Below are positions 12,158 to 22,379 of a DNA stretch of 64,000 nucleotides, piece after piece; position 1 is the first letter of the stretch, and each line of letters begins with the position of its first letter. The notes beneath the pieces were generated by a model. That model saw only the letters and a list, made by a program, of their open reading frames with translations. It was not told where the DNA came from and made no database searches. Origin of the DNA: Platerodrilus igneus (Eukaryota; Arthropoda; Insecta; Coleoptera; Lycidae). The translations under genes and the position numbers were made by a program. The DNA lies in contig JARFIW010000170.1 of the NCBI GenBank assembly GCA_036346225.1, forward strand, positions 5,766,501-5,830,500. The letters are read 5' to 3'.

Positions 12158-12239
12158 TTTTGATAGTTATTATTAGTCATCTTAGTAGCAACATTTTAGT
12201 AGCTTTAAAATCCTCAGTAAATAATATTTATGAATGGTT

Positions 12240-12288
12240 GGACTGGTCAGTATAGTACCTGCGGTGGAGCATTGCAATAATTCAATAT
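12240..12288 (+). repeat. SINE 3'-end fragment
   Basis: Only the terminal hairpin region (agtacctgcggtggagcattg) survives. Confidence 0.55.
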
Positions 12289-14560
12289 ACGGACGTACAG
12301 TGGGTTAGCTTAATTTAGGAAAGTACAAAGTACCTTTATCACAGCAAGATTTGGATGAAAAGAAAATCACGCTACATTTCATATCAGAAACCTTTTCTTT
12401 GGCGTGACCAAAAGTTGTGGTTATTGCAAATTATCAAAATTAATTAAATAAGGAGTTATGGTTTCCTACTAACAGCGTTTTCGACATTCTCAAAATCGTA
12501 CAAAGAAAAAGTGTTGACATCATTTAATAAGAACAAAATGAGAAATAATAAAATAATTAATTTGGAAGTTAAATTAATGTTACTGTAGGAATGTCTTATG
12601 AGGTTCAAAACCGATTTTGATATGCCAATTTGGTATATATAACAATATCAATTAGAACTAACACTGCGTCTGTCTGTTGATTTTGTACTCGTATCTTACC
12701 ACCAATTTGTTGAACATCTTTTTCTTTTCTTCGATTTCCTATATTATAAGAAAACATACACTTGTGTTATGACGTTTATACGAGCTTTAGTGGATGATTC
12801 TATGTTCTCATCAAACGTCCCTTTCTCTTCGCCATCAAATAATACAATCTTTTAAGGTTAATCATTCATCAACTAATTGGGTATGTTTCGGCAACCTTTC
12901 GAAGCTGCACATATAAAGTAAGCATATTTCAGTTCTGCAGAAACCTGAAAACTCTTCATTTAAAAATTATTTCCAATAAACGTATGAACGGCAAATTGAG
13001 CGTAAAGGGTAAGGCGAATTTGAAAATTCCCGTACTGGCATTATCGTTGATAAATATTACATGAAAGCTCGTATTCGGAAAACCATTAACCTTCCAGAGG
13101 AAAAGCTAAACGAAGCAGACACTGTCATGAAAGTTAAATAAGCTTTGTCGTCTGAAAGGACTCAGCGCTAAGAATATTTGCTATTGACTTGTAATCTGTA
13201 GTCGTCGCTTAGTTCAACGACTATCCCAGGGATCTCTTTGTAAATAAATTGCTGCAAAGATACGAAGCATGCTATTTGTACTACGGTTTTAAGGTAATAC
13301 GGAATTATTCATGTATATAAATGAGAAAGATTACAATAAGATACTCGAACAATAAACAGACGGCAACAATGTAAATATCTAGAAAAAGCCAGACGATTAA
13401 AATGAATAAAAAAGAATAATTTGTAAAAATTATTACAAGGAAACTTCGTCTTCCACTTTAAATTTTTTAACTATTAAAATCATTGTTGAATTAAAAAGTA
13501 CAGATGACGATTGAACAGTTGTTGAGTACAACAATTTTCGCTCGATCCGATCAGCGATGACCGATTGCATAGAGCTCATAATAGCTGCACTTGATTTAGT
13601 TTTATGTAAAGCGCTATGATCACATTTCACCATTTTTTAAGAAATTAGCTTGGTTGAAACTACATAACCGGCGGCAATTACATCAGGCGACAGCCTGATG
13701 GTCCAAACTTCAAACTTTTCGCCTTATCGAACGATCACTACAACAGTGATGATAACCGGTTGGAGATTCCACATCAACAAACCGAAATGTCTCATTTCTC
13801 TTTTCTCGTATTCGGTTCTTCACCGTGGAACTCGATTCCTATTACTATATGAAATTCGCCTATAAAAGTATAGTAAATGGCGAGCAGAAAAATCAATACG
13901 ATGTTACATTCCAAATTCGGAGATGTAGAGGTTTAAATATGTGACTAAATTTCCGCCATTATTTCAAATACACTTGTTAAATTTCCGTCATTTCGGATAG
14001 TTGCGTTGGCGCAAAGGAATGCGCAGACGCAGTGGCGGAAGTGCGCGGTTAGGAAAAGACAAGATTATTAGCCAACGAGACGTCGAACGGTGACGTTCAC
14101 CTGTGTCGTGTTTTTTCTTATATTTTCTCTTTTAGGATGTAGGTTTACCTTTATCGCTTGCCCTATCGTACCTCTACCTGTATCCTATCGTACCGCTACA
14201 GACAGAAGAGGGAAGATGATAAATCTGGATTCAACGATGATATAACGTAACCCACCCCGAACAACGCCCAAACGAGATACATGGAAATCAACATGGCTCC
14301 TGCGCAAGGATGACCGCGAAATCGTGAAGAGTTCCACATTTTTAAGTGAGTACTTTTATCTTTTTTTAAGGTGCATCTTGTATCACTGTAAACATATTTG
14401 GTACGTGATACAATTTGACACGCATTTATGGCGTAATATCTTTGTTGTGCAATAATGTGAACGTGATTAGTATCCGTGTTGCCAACTGTGGAAGTGGCTC
14501 TGAACACGCGGGCGCGAGAGTATAACAACGATACAGTGCAGTGCAGATAGGAAAACAGCA
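12289..14560. other. Non-coding stretch with a local GC-rich island
   Basis: Most of this is AT-rich with no recognisable frame. About 13990-14120 is clearly richer in CpG and GC (ggcgcaaaggaatgcgcagacgc) than its surroundings. It could be a host promoter or 5' exon, or simply an unrecognised element. No coding frame can be tied to it. Confidence 0.4.
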
Positions 14561-15197
14561 GACTTCTTTATCCTCACGTGATTTTCCAATGCTCCACCCG
14601 AAGGTACTACATTGGCCAGGAAGCGAGTGTTTTCAGTCTGAAAAATTTTGAATTTTGCCAAACCCTTGCTGTTCCAAGCAAGGTAAGGATCTTTAACGTA
14701 CGTGTCATCACTCACACACGGGGCCTCCATTTTACCTCTCATCCGAACGAGGGCGATTTTTGTGAAAAATGCTCGCCTAAACATTTTTCAAGCGGACCGT
14801 GTCGGGATTTGAACCAGGGACCTTAGGCATAGTAGTCACACGCATACCAACTACGCCACGGAGCCGCCTTTACTTCTTTATCCTTACATGTGATTTTCTA
14901 ATGTTCCACCTGAAGGTACTACATTGGCCAGGAAACGAGTTTTTTTTACCTGAAAAATTTTGAATTTTGCCGAACCTTTGCTGTTCCAAGCAAGGTAGGA
15001 ATTTTTAACGTGCGTAACATCACTCACACACGGAAACTCCATTTTACCTCTCATTCGAACGAGGGCGTATTTTTGTGAAAAATGCTCGCCTAAACATTTT
15101 TCAAGCGGACCGTGTCGGGATTTGAACCCGGGACCTTGGACATAAAAGTCACACGCATACCAACTACACCACAGAGCCGCCTAGACTTCTCTACACT
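14561..15197 (-). repeat. Tandem pair of SINEs with three copies of the target sequence
   Basis: Two minus-strand SINE copies (14575-14868 and 14885-15181) lie head-to-tail. The flank gacttctttatcct (14561-14574) recurs between them as tacttctttatcct (14871-14884) and again after them, diverged, as gacttctctacact (15184-15197). Both units keep the B-box ggttcgaat/ggttcaaat region (reverse complement near 14805-14815 and 15115-15127) and the 3' hairpin at the left end. Confidence 0.85.
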
Positions 15198-15789
15198 GCC
15201 CCTCAATTTTGCAAGACGGAGAATGGATTATGTGCTGCGGAGTGTGAGCGTCTTTGTCGACCAATAAGGCAATGTGAGATTCCGAATCAGTTTATTGTAC
15301 ATATCCACCGGAATGATGTTTTGACGGAGGCAACGTTTAGAAGTGGCTGTGATTTTTGGATAATTCCGGTGTATATGGTACCCCCAAGGGATAGTGCCAA
15401 GAGCATAACTAACTCGATCTAACCTACACACTAAGCGGCCATGGCGTTAGATCTTCAATATTTTCCTTCCCTTTTGATTTAGCAATGAAATGTAACCTAC
15501 GAAGTGATTTGTGCTACGTTATAACGTTTCTTAAAATGCTTCTAAGAAATTTCTTAAGTTTACCACGCACTTGTTGCTTCGTTAGTAATTTTCGAAGCGT
15601 TGCTGAGCTGTTTAAAGCAACAAATATTTAAGCACATTCTCTAATTGTAAATTTTTGTGCACTAAATTGTAATTCATTTGTCCTTGGAAAGTTGATGAAG
15701 TATTATAGTAATAAATATTTGCATATTGTCCAACGGAAAAAGTATGCTACGTAGACATAACAAAACAGCATAAGCATAGTATAGCATAA
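15198..15789. other. Non-coding spacer
   Basis: No gene or repeat family was recognised. Confidence 0.4.
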
Positions 15790-16104
15790 ACACATTCCTA
15801 ATTAATGTTGATTGTGCAAAAGAAGTAATTGGAAACTATTGATTCGGTAAATGTTTAAGTGGTGGTGAATCTTAGTAGCTGTCAGGTTGCTAAACCCCTT
15901 CGCGAACCATTCAAATTAAGTATATTTTTAGAAAACAATAGACGGGGAAACGTGCAAAAGACACCAAAAAAAAGACTAGACCATAGCCGTGCTATACCTA
16001 ACAAGAAAAGTAGCTGCTCTGCCCGAACACAACAAACATACAAACAAGGAAAGTTTATCGAATGCATATGTGTGGAGTACAGCACTGTACGTCTGTGAAA
16101 CGAG
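15790..16104 (+). repeat. LINE 3' fragment (family of 1-2495), left part
   Basis: It aligns by eye with 2520-2700 and 2040-2110, including the caraatgt...gtcaggttgctaaaccccyttcrc hairpin region and tgtggagtacagcactgtac. It is interrupted by the SINE pair and resumes at 16743. Confidence 0.75.
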
Positions 16105-16742
16105 GACAGTAGGAGAAGAGGAGGCTCCGTGGCGTAGTGGTATGTGTGTGACTACTACGCTCAAGATCCCGGGTTCGAATCCCGACACGGTCCACTTAAA
16201 AAATGTTAGGCGAGCATTGTTCACAAAAATACACCCTCGTTCGGATGAGAGGTAAAATGAAGGTCCCGTGTGTGAATGTTGTCACGCACGTTAAAGATCC
16301 CTACTTAGTTAGGAACAGCAAGGGTTCGGCAAAATTCTAAATTTTTCAGGTAAAAAAAACTCGCTTCATGGTCTATGTAGTACCTTCGGGTGGAGCATTG
16401 AAAAATCACATGTAACGACAGTAGGAGAAGGCGGCTCCGTGGCTTAGTGGTAAGTGTGTGACTACTACGTCCAAGGTCCCGGGTTCGAATCCCGACACGA
16501 TCCACTTAAAAAATGTTAGGCGAGCATTTTTCACAAAAATTACGCCCTCGTTCGGATGAGAGGTTAAATGGAGGTCCCGTGTGTGAGTGTTGTCACGCAC
16601 GTTAAAGATCCCTACCTTGCCTGGAACGGCAAGGGTTCGGCAAAATTCTAAATTTCTAGGCAACAAAAAACTCGCCTCCTGGCCAATGCAGTACCTACTG
16701 GTGGAGCATTGGAAAAAGTAAATGAACGGACAGTAGGAGAAG
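16105..16742 (+). repeat. Second tandem SINE pair with an exact triple target duplication
   Basis: SINE copies span 16119-16416 and 16431-16728. The 14-bp sequence gacagtaggagaag occurs exactly at 16105-16118, 16417-16430 and 16729-16742, before, between and after the two SINEs. Each copy has an A-box-like tggcgtagtgg or tggcttagtgg, the B-box ggttcgaatcc, the conserved body, the ttcgggtggagcattg or ctggtggagcattgg hairpin, and an A-rich end. Confidence 0.92.
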
Positions 16743-17085
16743 CGGACAGAAAAATATATAGGCCTTTGAACTGTGGTGCTCCAGACGTAGGATGAAAATA
16801 TCATCGACAGACAAAGTTAAGAACGAAGAAGTACTAAAAATGGTAGGGGAAGAAGAAATATGTGGAAAACAGTAAAAAATAGAAAAAATAGGATGATAAG
16901 ACATTAGATGTAGAAAAAGGAAAAAGAGAGGTAGATGTAGACCTAGATTAAACTATTGCACATAGATAGTGAAAGATGCTGGCTGTGAGAATTTCAGGGA
17001 AATGTGTACGAGAGCTGAGAATAAAAAACAATGGAAGTATACGTTCAACCGGTTCTAGGACTGAAGACCTAACGATGAGCATAAG
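16743..17085 (+). repeat. LINE 3' fragment, right part
   Basis: Continuation of the fragment split by the SINE pair. It contains a degenerate basic GRPR-like tail and ends near ctaggactgaagacctaa, as at 3535. Confidence 0.7.
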
Positions 17086-17399
17086 CACAACTGTAAAAGA
17101 ACACAAAAATCACTGTCCACTATTTTAAACCGGCATAACAGAGGTAAAAAACATTCGGGAAACTACGATTGAGCTTAACAAAGCAAAGATATTGTCCGCT
17201 ACAATGCATTACTGCGCACACGTAAATTTGGAAGTGACTTATATTCAAAAAAAGTCGACACAACCTCAACAAGAAGGAAGAAGACACACCTAGACAAGAT
17301 TTTGTGTCCAGAGCTTGACAGTTCCAAACAAAATCCACTTATGAAGGCGCGTGGATGATGAACTAAACGAAACGCCTGGAAAAAAGTGGTGATGAATTA

Positions 17400-17600
17400 G
17401 GATTCTCCAATGTTTTACCCACAGATACTGCATGGTCAGGAAGCGAGTTCCTTTTACCCAGATATTTAGATTTAAACACAATCCTTGTAATACCAAGCTA
17501 CATAAGAATCTTTAACGTGCGTGAAAACACATCTACAAGAAACTTATATTTGACCTCTCACCCGCACACGTAGTCGTTATCTTTGAAAAATTTTATTAAC
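17400..17600 (-). repeat. Very diverged SINE copy
   Basis: It keeps the order ccaatgttttaccc...tggtcaggaagcgagttcctttta...ctttaacgtgcgtg...gacctctcacccgcac, matching the reverse complement of the SINE body. The tRNA head is not recognisable. Confidence 0.6.
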
Positions 17601-18245
17601 GAGCAGCGCTGTCACGCAATTCTTAAAAGTACGTCTGATCAACTCGACTATTCTTAGATTTGCTTGTTCCCAATACCTCTCACACCTTTCACCTCCCACA
17701 AACCGGATGAGAATTTATTACACTCGTTCACTGAATGACATTTACAGAAATTAGTACTCAATGTGAAGATGTTTTCCAAACAATTATTTAATTAGGTGAA
17801 CGTAAAAACAATTAGTTACACTTTCTGTATGTGTAAATACGAGAAAAAAATATAAAACCTGCGAATTTATCTGCTGATCTAAAGTAGTGTATGATCGAGC
17901 ACCTCAAATTTTTATTTGGATAATATAAAATACATAATATAAAATATACTACACACAATATACTACACACAAAACACAGCCATTTCTTTATTTTTATTCG
18001 GAGCTGTTTTTAACATATCCAATTTAATTCTTAATTTATAATTTAGATCTATATTATCTACTTGTACTTCCTTTTGTAACCAATAATTGTATACCTACGT
18101 CGCGTCTTGGTTTTCGAGGTGCAAAATATAACAAACTTTGTTTCTATGCTCCAGTTCTTTAATTTCAGCAAATAATACGTTCTTTTCCACAATCTAATTG
18201 TTCAGGTTAACGACACCTAGCAATGTTTATAAGACCTTTTGCTTT
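17601..18245. other. Non-coding AT-rich spacer
   Basis: Nothing recognised. A short duplicated phrase (aatatactacacacaa) lies near 17945-17970. Confidence 0.4.
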
Positions 18246-20012
18246 TCACGTAAAAACTTGGTTGACTTGTTCTACCACTTCGGGTGCAAAGAATGCATTG
18301 TCTAAGTTTCTCCAGACATCTGAAAACCTCAAATCCTCTACTTTGAAGAGTGAGTTACCATTATATGTTGAATGCCATTAGTTATAAATGTTGCAAAAAA
18401 CTCTTCTGTAGGCAGGAAAATCAAATCCATTTAGGAAAGGAAAATTAACATGTATCTTTGTTTGTAAGTTTTTCTCTTCTATCGTACATCGTTTGTAAAA
18501 ACCCCTTTTAAAAAATATACATTCTTATGCCCATTTCTTCTCTGTAAAAACTCCAACATAAGAATACTTTTTTCGGTTTTTAACTGTAAATGCAGAAACT
18601 TATACGCCAGATATGTCCAAATTTTTCCAGTGGGTTTTAAAATTATTTATTAACCTCCCCTTTAATTGTGTTATCTTGCATTCTTTTGCTACTAGATCTT
18701 TATACTGCTCTTTTAATCCGATGGGCTTTGTTTCGCACTCAAATTTCCTCCTTTTTAAATCTACTTCCTGCAATTCTAATTTTTTTTCTTAATCAATTGT
18801 ACATAGACAGCCGACCAGGTTTTAATTCTTTTATGGCGTACGGTAAAAGTTTATTGCATGTATTGATTAGCTTTCTTGAAATTTGCAGAAAAACATTACT
18901 TGTAGAGATCAGTCCTAGATCGACGATGTTTACATGTTCTAGAATTGTCGAGAAGAGTGTACGGGGTTTTTAGGAAACGGGGTTTAACATAACATTACTG
19001 TCAAATTATAACGCCGCCTTTACTAGGTCCATCTTCCACTATTTCTATGTAATTAGTCAGTAAACAATCAAAACTGCACGGGAAAATTACGTAATTTATT
19101 ATCTGATAACTTAAACTGTAGGCCAGTAAGTTTTTTTGTATTTTTATTTCCCCAATAAACGTGTTGTACAATGTTATTAAATGCAAGATGGCAACTATTT
19201 TGAAGATTTTCAATTAGCTTCCTCCACACATTTGCAATGGATACCCCGTATACAGTTAGCAACTTTAACATGCAGTCTTCCAACAAACTTAAATAATCCT
19301 TTAATGAATCATACACATTATCTACCATATAACAATTTCCAACCGTGTAGTTATATATTGTTGCTACTAGACTCGTAATACCCTGTTCCTTAGCCATAGT
19401 AGATCTAAATGTCTGTTTTTGTCGAGCATTCGAACAATTGATACAATACCCTACATGATCCATCTCTGCTTGTTAACATCTGGACTAGTTACTTGACATA
19501 TATGCTAGTAATATATCTTAACGCGACTATTGGAATTTACTCACGTTAAGTAGTCTTTGCCAGCTATTGTATCATTATTCAAGATTACATTATCGTCTTC
19601 TGTACGTACTCGATGGCAGACAAAGATAAAATTATTCGTAAAGTATTAGACCATTTCCACCTTGTTAAATATCCCACTAACATCTTGGATTATTTCCAGA
19701 TCCAGTAGATAGCAATCATCTCTTTCGAGCTGGACCAGTATATCTAGCGTGCCTTCAACAAAATCTCTAATTTAACATCTGGTGGTTCCATTTTGTACGG
19801 AATGCATATTTGATTTGTATATTTATAATTTCCAAACTTTCTTTCTAAATAATTTATTTTCTCCTGGCGCCATTTTGTTTTTGCTTTGTAGTAGGAATGG
19901 ACGTTCAGCAGATACAAATTTCGAGAACTTCCCACGTAGCTAGCTACTAAAAAAGCCACATCTTTCTATCATTATTTTTTAATTCAGCTGTGCAATTCAC
20001 AATGTCGTCCAT
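18246..20012 (-). pseudogene. Decayed frame of about 590 codons, unknown family
   Basis: Reading leftwards from an ATG at 20012, successive segments in shifted frames give plausible protein: MDDIVNCTAEL, then SYVGSSRNLYLLNVHSYY and KMEPPDVKLEILLKAR (to 19744). Next come LEIIQDVSGIFNKVEMV and FVCHRVRTEDDNVILNND (about 19690-19570) and DHVGYCINCSNARQKQTF followed by more than 100 open codons (19463-19068). Then NIVDLGLIST...LINTCNKLLPYAIKEL (about 18935-18810), VNFPFLNGFDFPAYRRVF (near 18440-18390) and VEDLRFSDVWRNLDNAFFAPEV, with a stop at 18246-18248. Composition and continuity argue for a real former protein of about 65 kDa. I do not recognise the family. Its size and position next to other virus-like mobile DNA would suit a structural protein of a Polinton-like element, but no motif proves it. 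A SINE sits immediately upstream (20034-20329). Confidence 0.55.
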
Positions 20013-20033
20013 TTTAACAAGCATTATATTACC

Positions 20034-20329
20034 CTACATGTGATTTTCCGATGCTCCATCCGAAGGTACTACATTGATCAAGAAAGCGAGTTTTTTTACA
20101 TGAAAAATTTTGAATTTTGCCGAACCCTTGCTGTTTCAAGTAAGGTAGAGATTTTTAACGTGCGTGACAACAATCATACACGGGACCTCCCATACCTCTC
20201 ATCCGAACGAGGGCGTATTTTTGTGAAAAATGCTCGCCTAACATTTGTAAAGCGGACCGCGTCGGGATTCGAGTCCGGGACCTTGGGCGTAGTAATCACA
20301 CGCATACCAACTACACCACGGAGTCGCCA
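20034..20329 (-). repeat. tRNA-derived SINE
   Basis: Minus-strand copy with the 3' hairpin at the left end and the tRNA-like head ending at ctacaccacggagtcgcc. An exact 12-bp target duplication, cattatattacc, lies at 20022-20033 and 20330-20341. Confidence 0.92.
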
Positions 20330-20421
20330 CATTATATTACCGCAGAAAAGTTCTGTAATTGGATTGGATAAGCCTTTGCCCTCTGAGAGTTTTTCTTTTT
20401 TAGTATAGTTAATATTTCCAA

Positions 20422-22379
20422 TATCGGTGAGTAAGTACCGAATACATCCAAACAAAATCATGGACTAGGTAGGAGGAACTAAAATAAGAGGTAAATCCGA
20501 AAAAGCATACGAGTACTCCCAAACAAAGTCGGCGGCCGCCAAGAGTGCGGCCTACCCCAGCCCGGCACGTAACCTGATAAGCGCAAGCCCCAGTACGTCC
20601 GGCACGTGGGCCACCTCAGCTACAACGCGACTTAAACAGTAATCTCGCAAGTTATACCGAATACGTACATACATTTCCGAAGCAAATTTGTCATCTTCCA
20701 GCTAATTAAATACTCTTTTAATGAGCAATACACATTTTCTCCAATATAACAAATTACAACAAAGTAGATATACATTAATGCCACTAGTCTTGTAGTACCA
20801 TAACCTTAAGCAAAACTAAATCTAAAACTATTACCTAATCGAGCCTACGGACCACTGATTGAATCCGTTATATGATTACCTATCTGGTTGCTGGTTATGT
20901 GTTTAGCATTAGGTCATTTTCGCCTAGTTAAATATTCCACATAAAATTCAAAACTTTTAATCCCAGAATTTAATCGTCGTTTAATCGAACTCAACAAGGG
21001 AGAGACTGTGTGTGATTAAGGCAGATGCTGATGTAATACGACAAGATATTCGTGCACAACCTTTTGATACAGCTTCATTTCCACCCTCATATTACTTCTT
21101 CCACGATATAAATACTGTAATCCCCGAGTCTTTGCGACTAATGCTGAAAACAGTAATTCTTAAAGACAAACGGTCCTGCCTAGATGCAGATAGGAAGATG
21201 TCTGTTGCTCTCGCACATGCAATAATGACAGCAGTGAGGCCTCGGCCATTCATTTCCTCATTATTAATTGGCATCAGTGTTTATCTTTACCATAAATTTG
21301 AATCAAAACATCTAATCGAATTGATATCCACCCTTGGATTTGCACTGTCTTATTTTAATACCTGATTTCTTGAAACCTTAACCATCCTGCGAGCAGACAA
21401 ACTTAGCTTGGAGCCATCATACTTTCTGTAAATTGCATTCGACAATGCCGATTTTAATGTTAATACATTGGATGGGTTTGGAACCTGCCACGGAATGGGA
21501 AGTTTAATTGTTGTTACTTCATTTCGTTCGGTATGTCGTGAAAGAAGGATATCCCGTTTCAAAACAAATATCACGGCTGCTCAAATAATAGAGAAAAACC
21601 CTCCTATTCGGTTAAAAACCTTCCACCATGATAACAATCATCGTTTATCGTCAATTGAGATAGAAAGCGTGGAGGTTATTCACCCCCACCTGAAGATATT
21701 TTGCCACTACATTAAAATCTGTTACGGCTGCTAGGTAAAACTCAGAAAAAGTTGCCTATCTGTGGATGGAATGGTTTCATAAAAAAAGCCACCCAAGACA
21801 AATCGTTTGAAACATCGAACTGTTTTACCTTACATTCATCAACCAACCACCCTCACAATATGACACCATACTAACAACTATCCTGCTTGCCATTGAGAAA
21901 CGTCAAATCCATGAGCAGAAAAATAGCATTGCAGCCCTTGATCAACCATTTTACATCAAAGCCAAAGAGATCATTGAGAACTGCCACGATACTGATTTAT
22001 GCAACATAGTTAAAAGGTTGTGTGATCTCATGTTTTCATGTCATTCATAGGAACAATTGGCGTGATCATAGGAGGAAGTGGACTAAAGGAATTACTTTAA
22101 AATATTTATGCAGAAAACAGCATTGACAAGATGATGTCTGGTCACGCTTATGCTAGAGCAGTGAGGGCCCACATTATGGTCCAACTAGAGTTAGCACAGA
22201 AGTTGTAAAGACAATGCTGTGACAGAAGACGACGAAAGTATGATTGAAGAATTATTAATAAATTTTGACAAATCAGTAATTCCGACTTCCAAAGACAATG
22301 GGCAGTTACAAGAAGTTGTGGCAAAATTCGCAAGTGCTCTTCAACAACTTCAAAGCAACGGTCCTGCTGCATAATTATG
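20422..22379 (+). pseudogene. CXC-family core element, copy A, 5' part
   Basis: A repeated core starting near atcggtgagtaag. About 600 bp of leader is followed by a frameshifted coding region. Segments: YFFHDINTVIPESLRLMLKT (21085-21150), KRSCLDADRKMSVALAHAIM, DGFGTCHGMGSLIVVT (near 21470), FINQPPSQYDTILTT near 21840-21875, IKAKEIIENCHDTDLCN near 21955-22000, and MIEELLINFDKSVIPTSKDN (near 22240-22300). The same segments appear in copy B on the other strand. I recognise a widespread, uncharacterised arthropod protein family that ends in a cysteine-rich CXC motif. Its biochemical function is not known to me. The gene is cut at 22379 by the Polinton and resumes at 32783. Several frameshifts mean it is not expressed as an intact protein. 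Confidence 0.7.
22374..22379. other. 6-bp target site duplication, left (attatg)
   Basis: attatg directly precedes the element end agtagagtataatcaagg. The same six bases follow the other end at 32777-32782. Confidence 0.9.
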
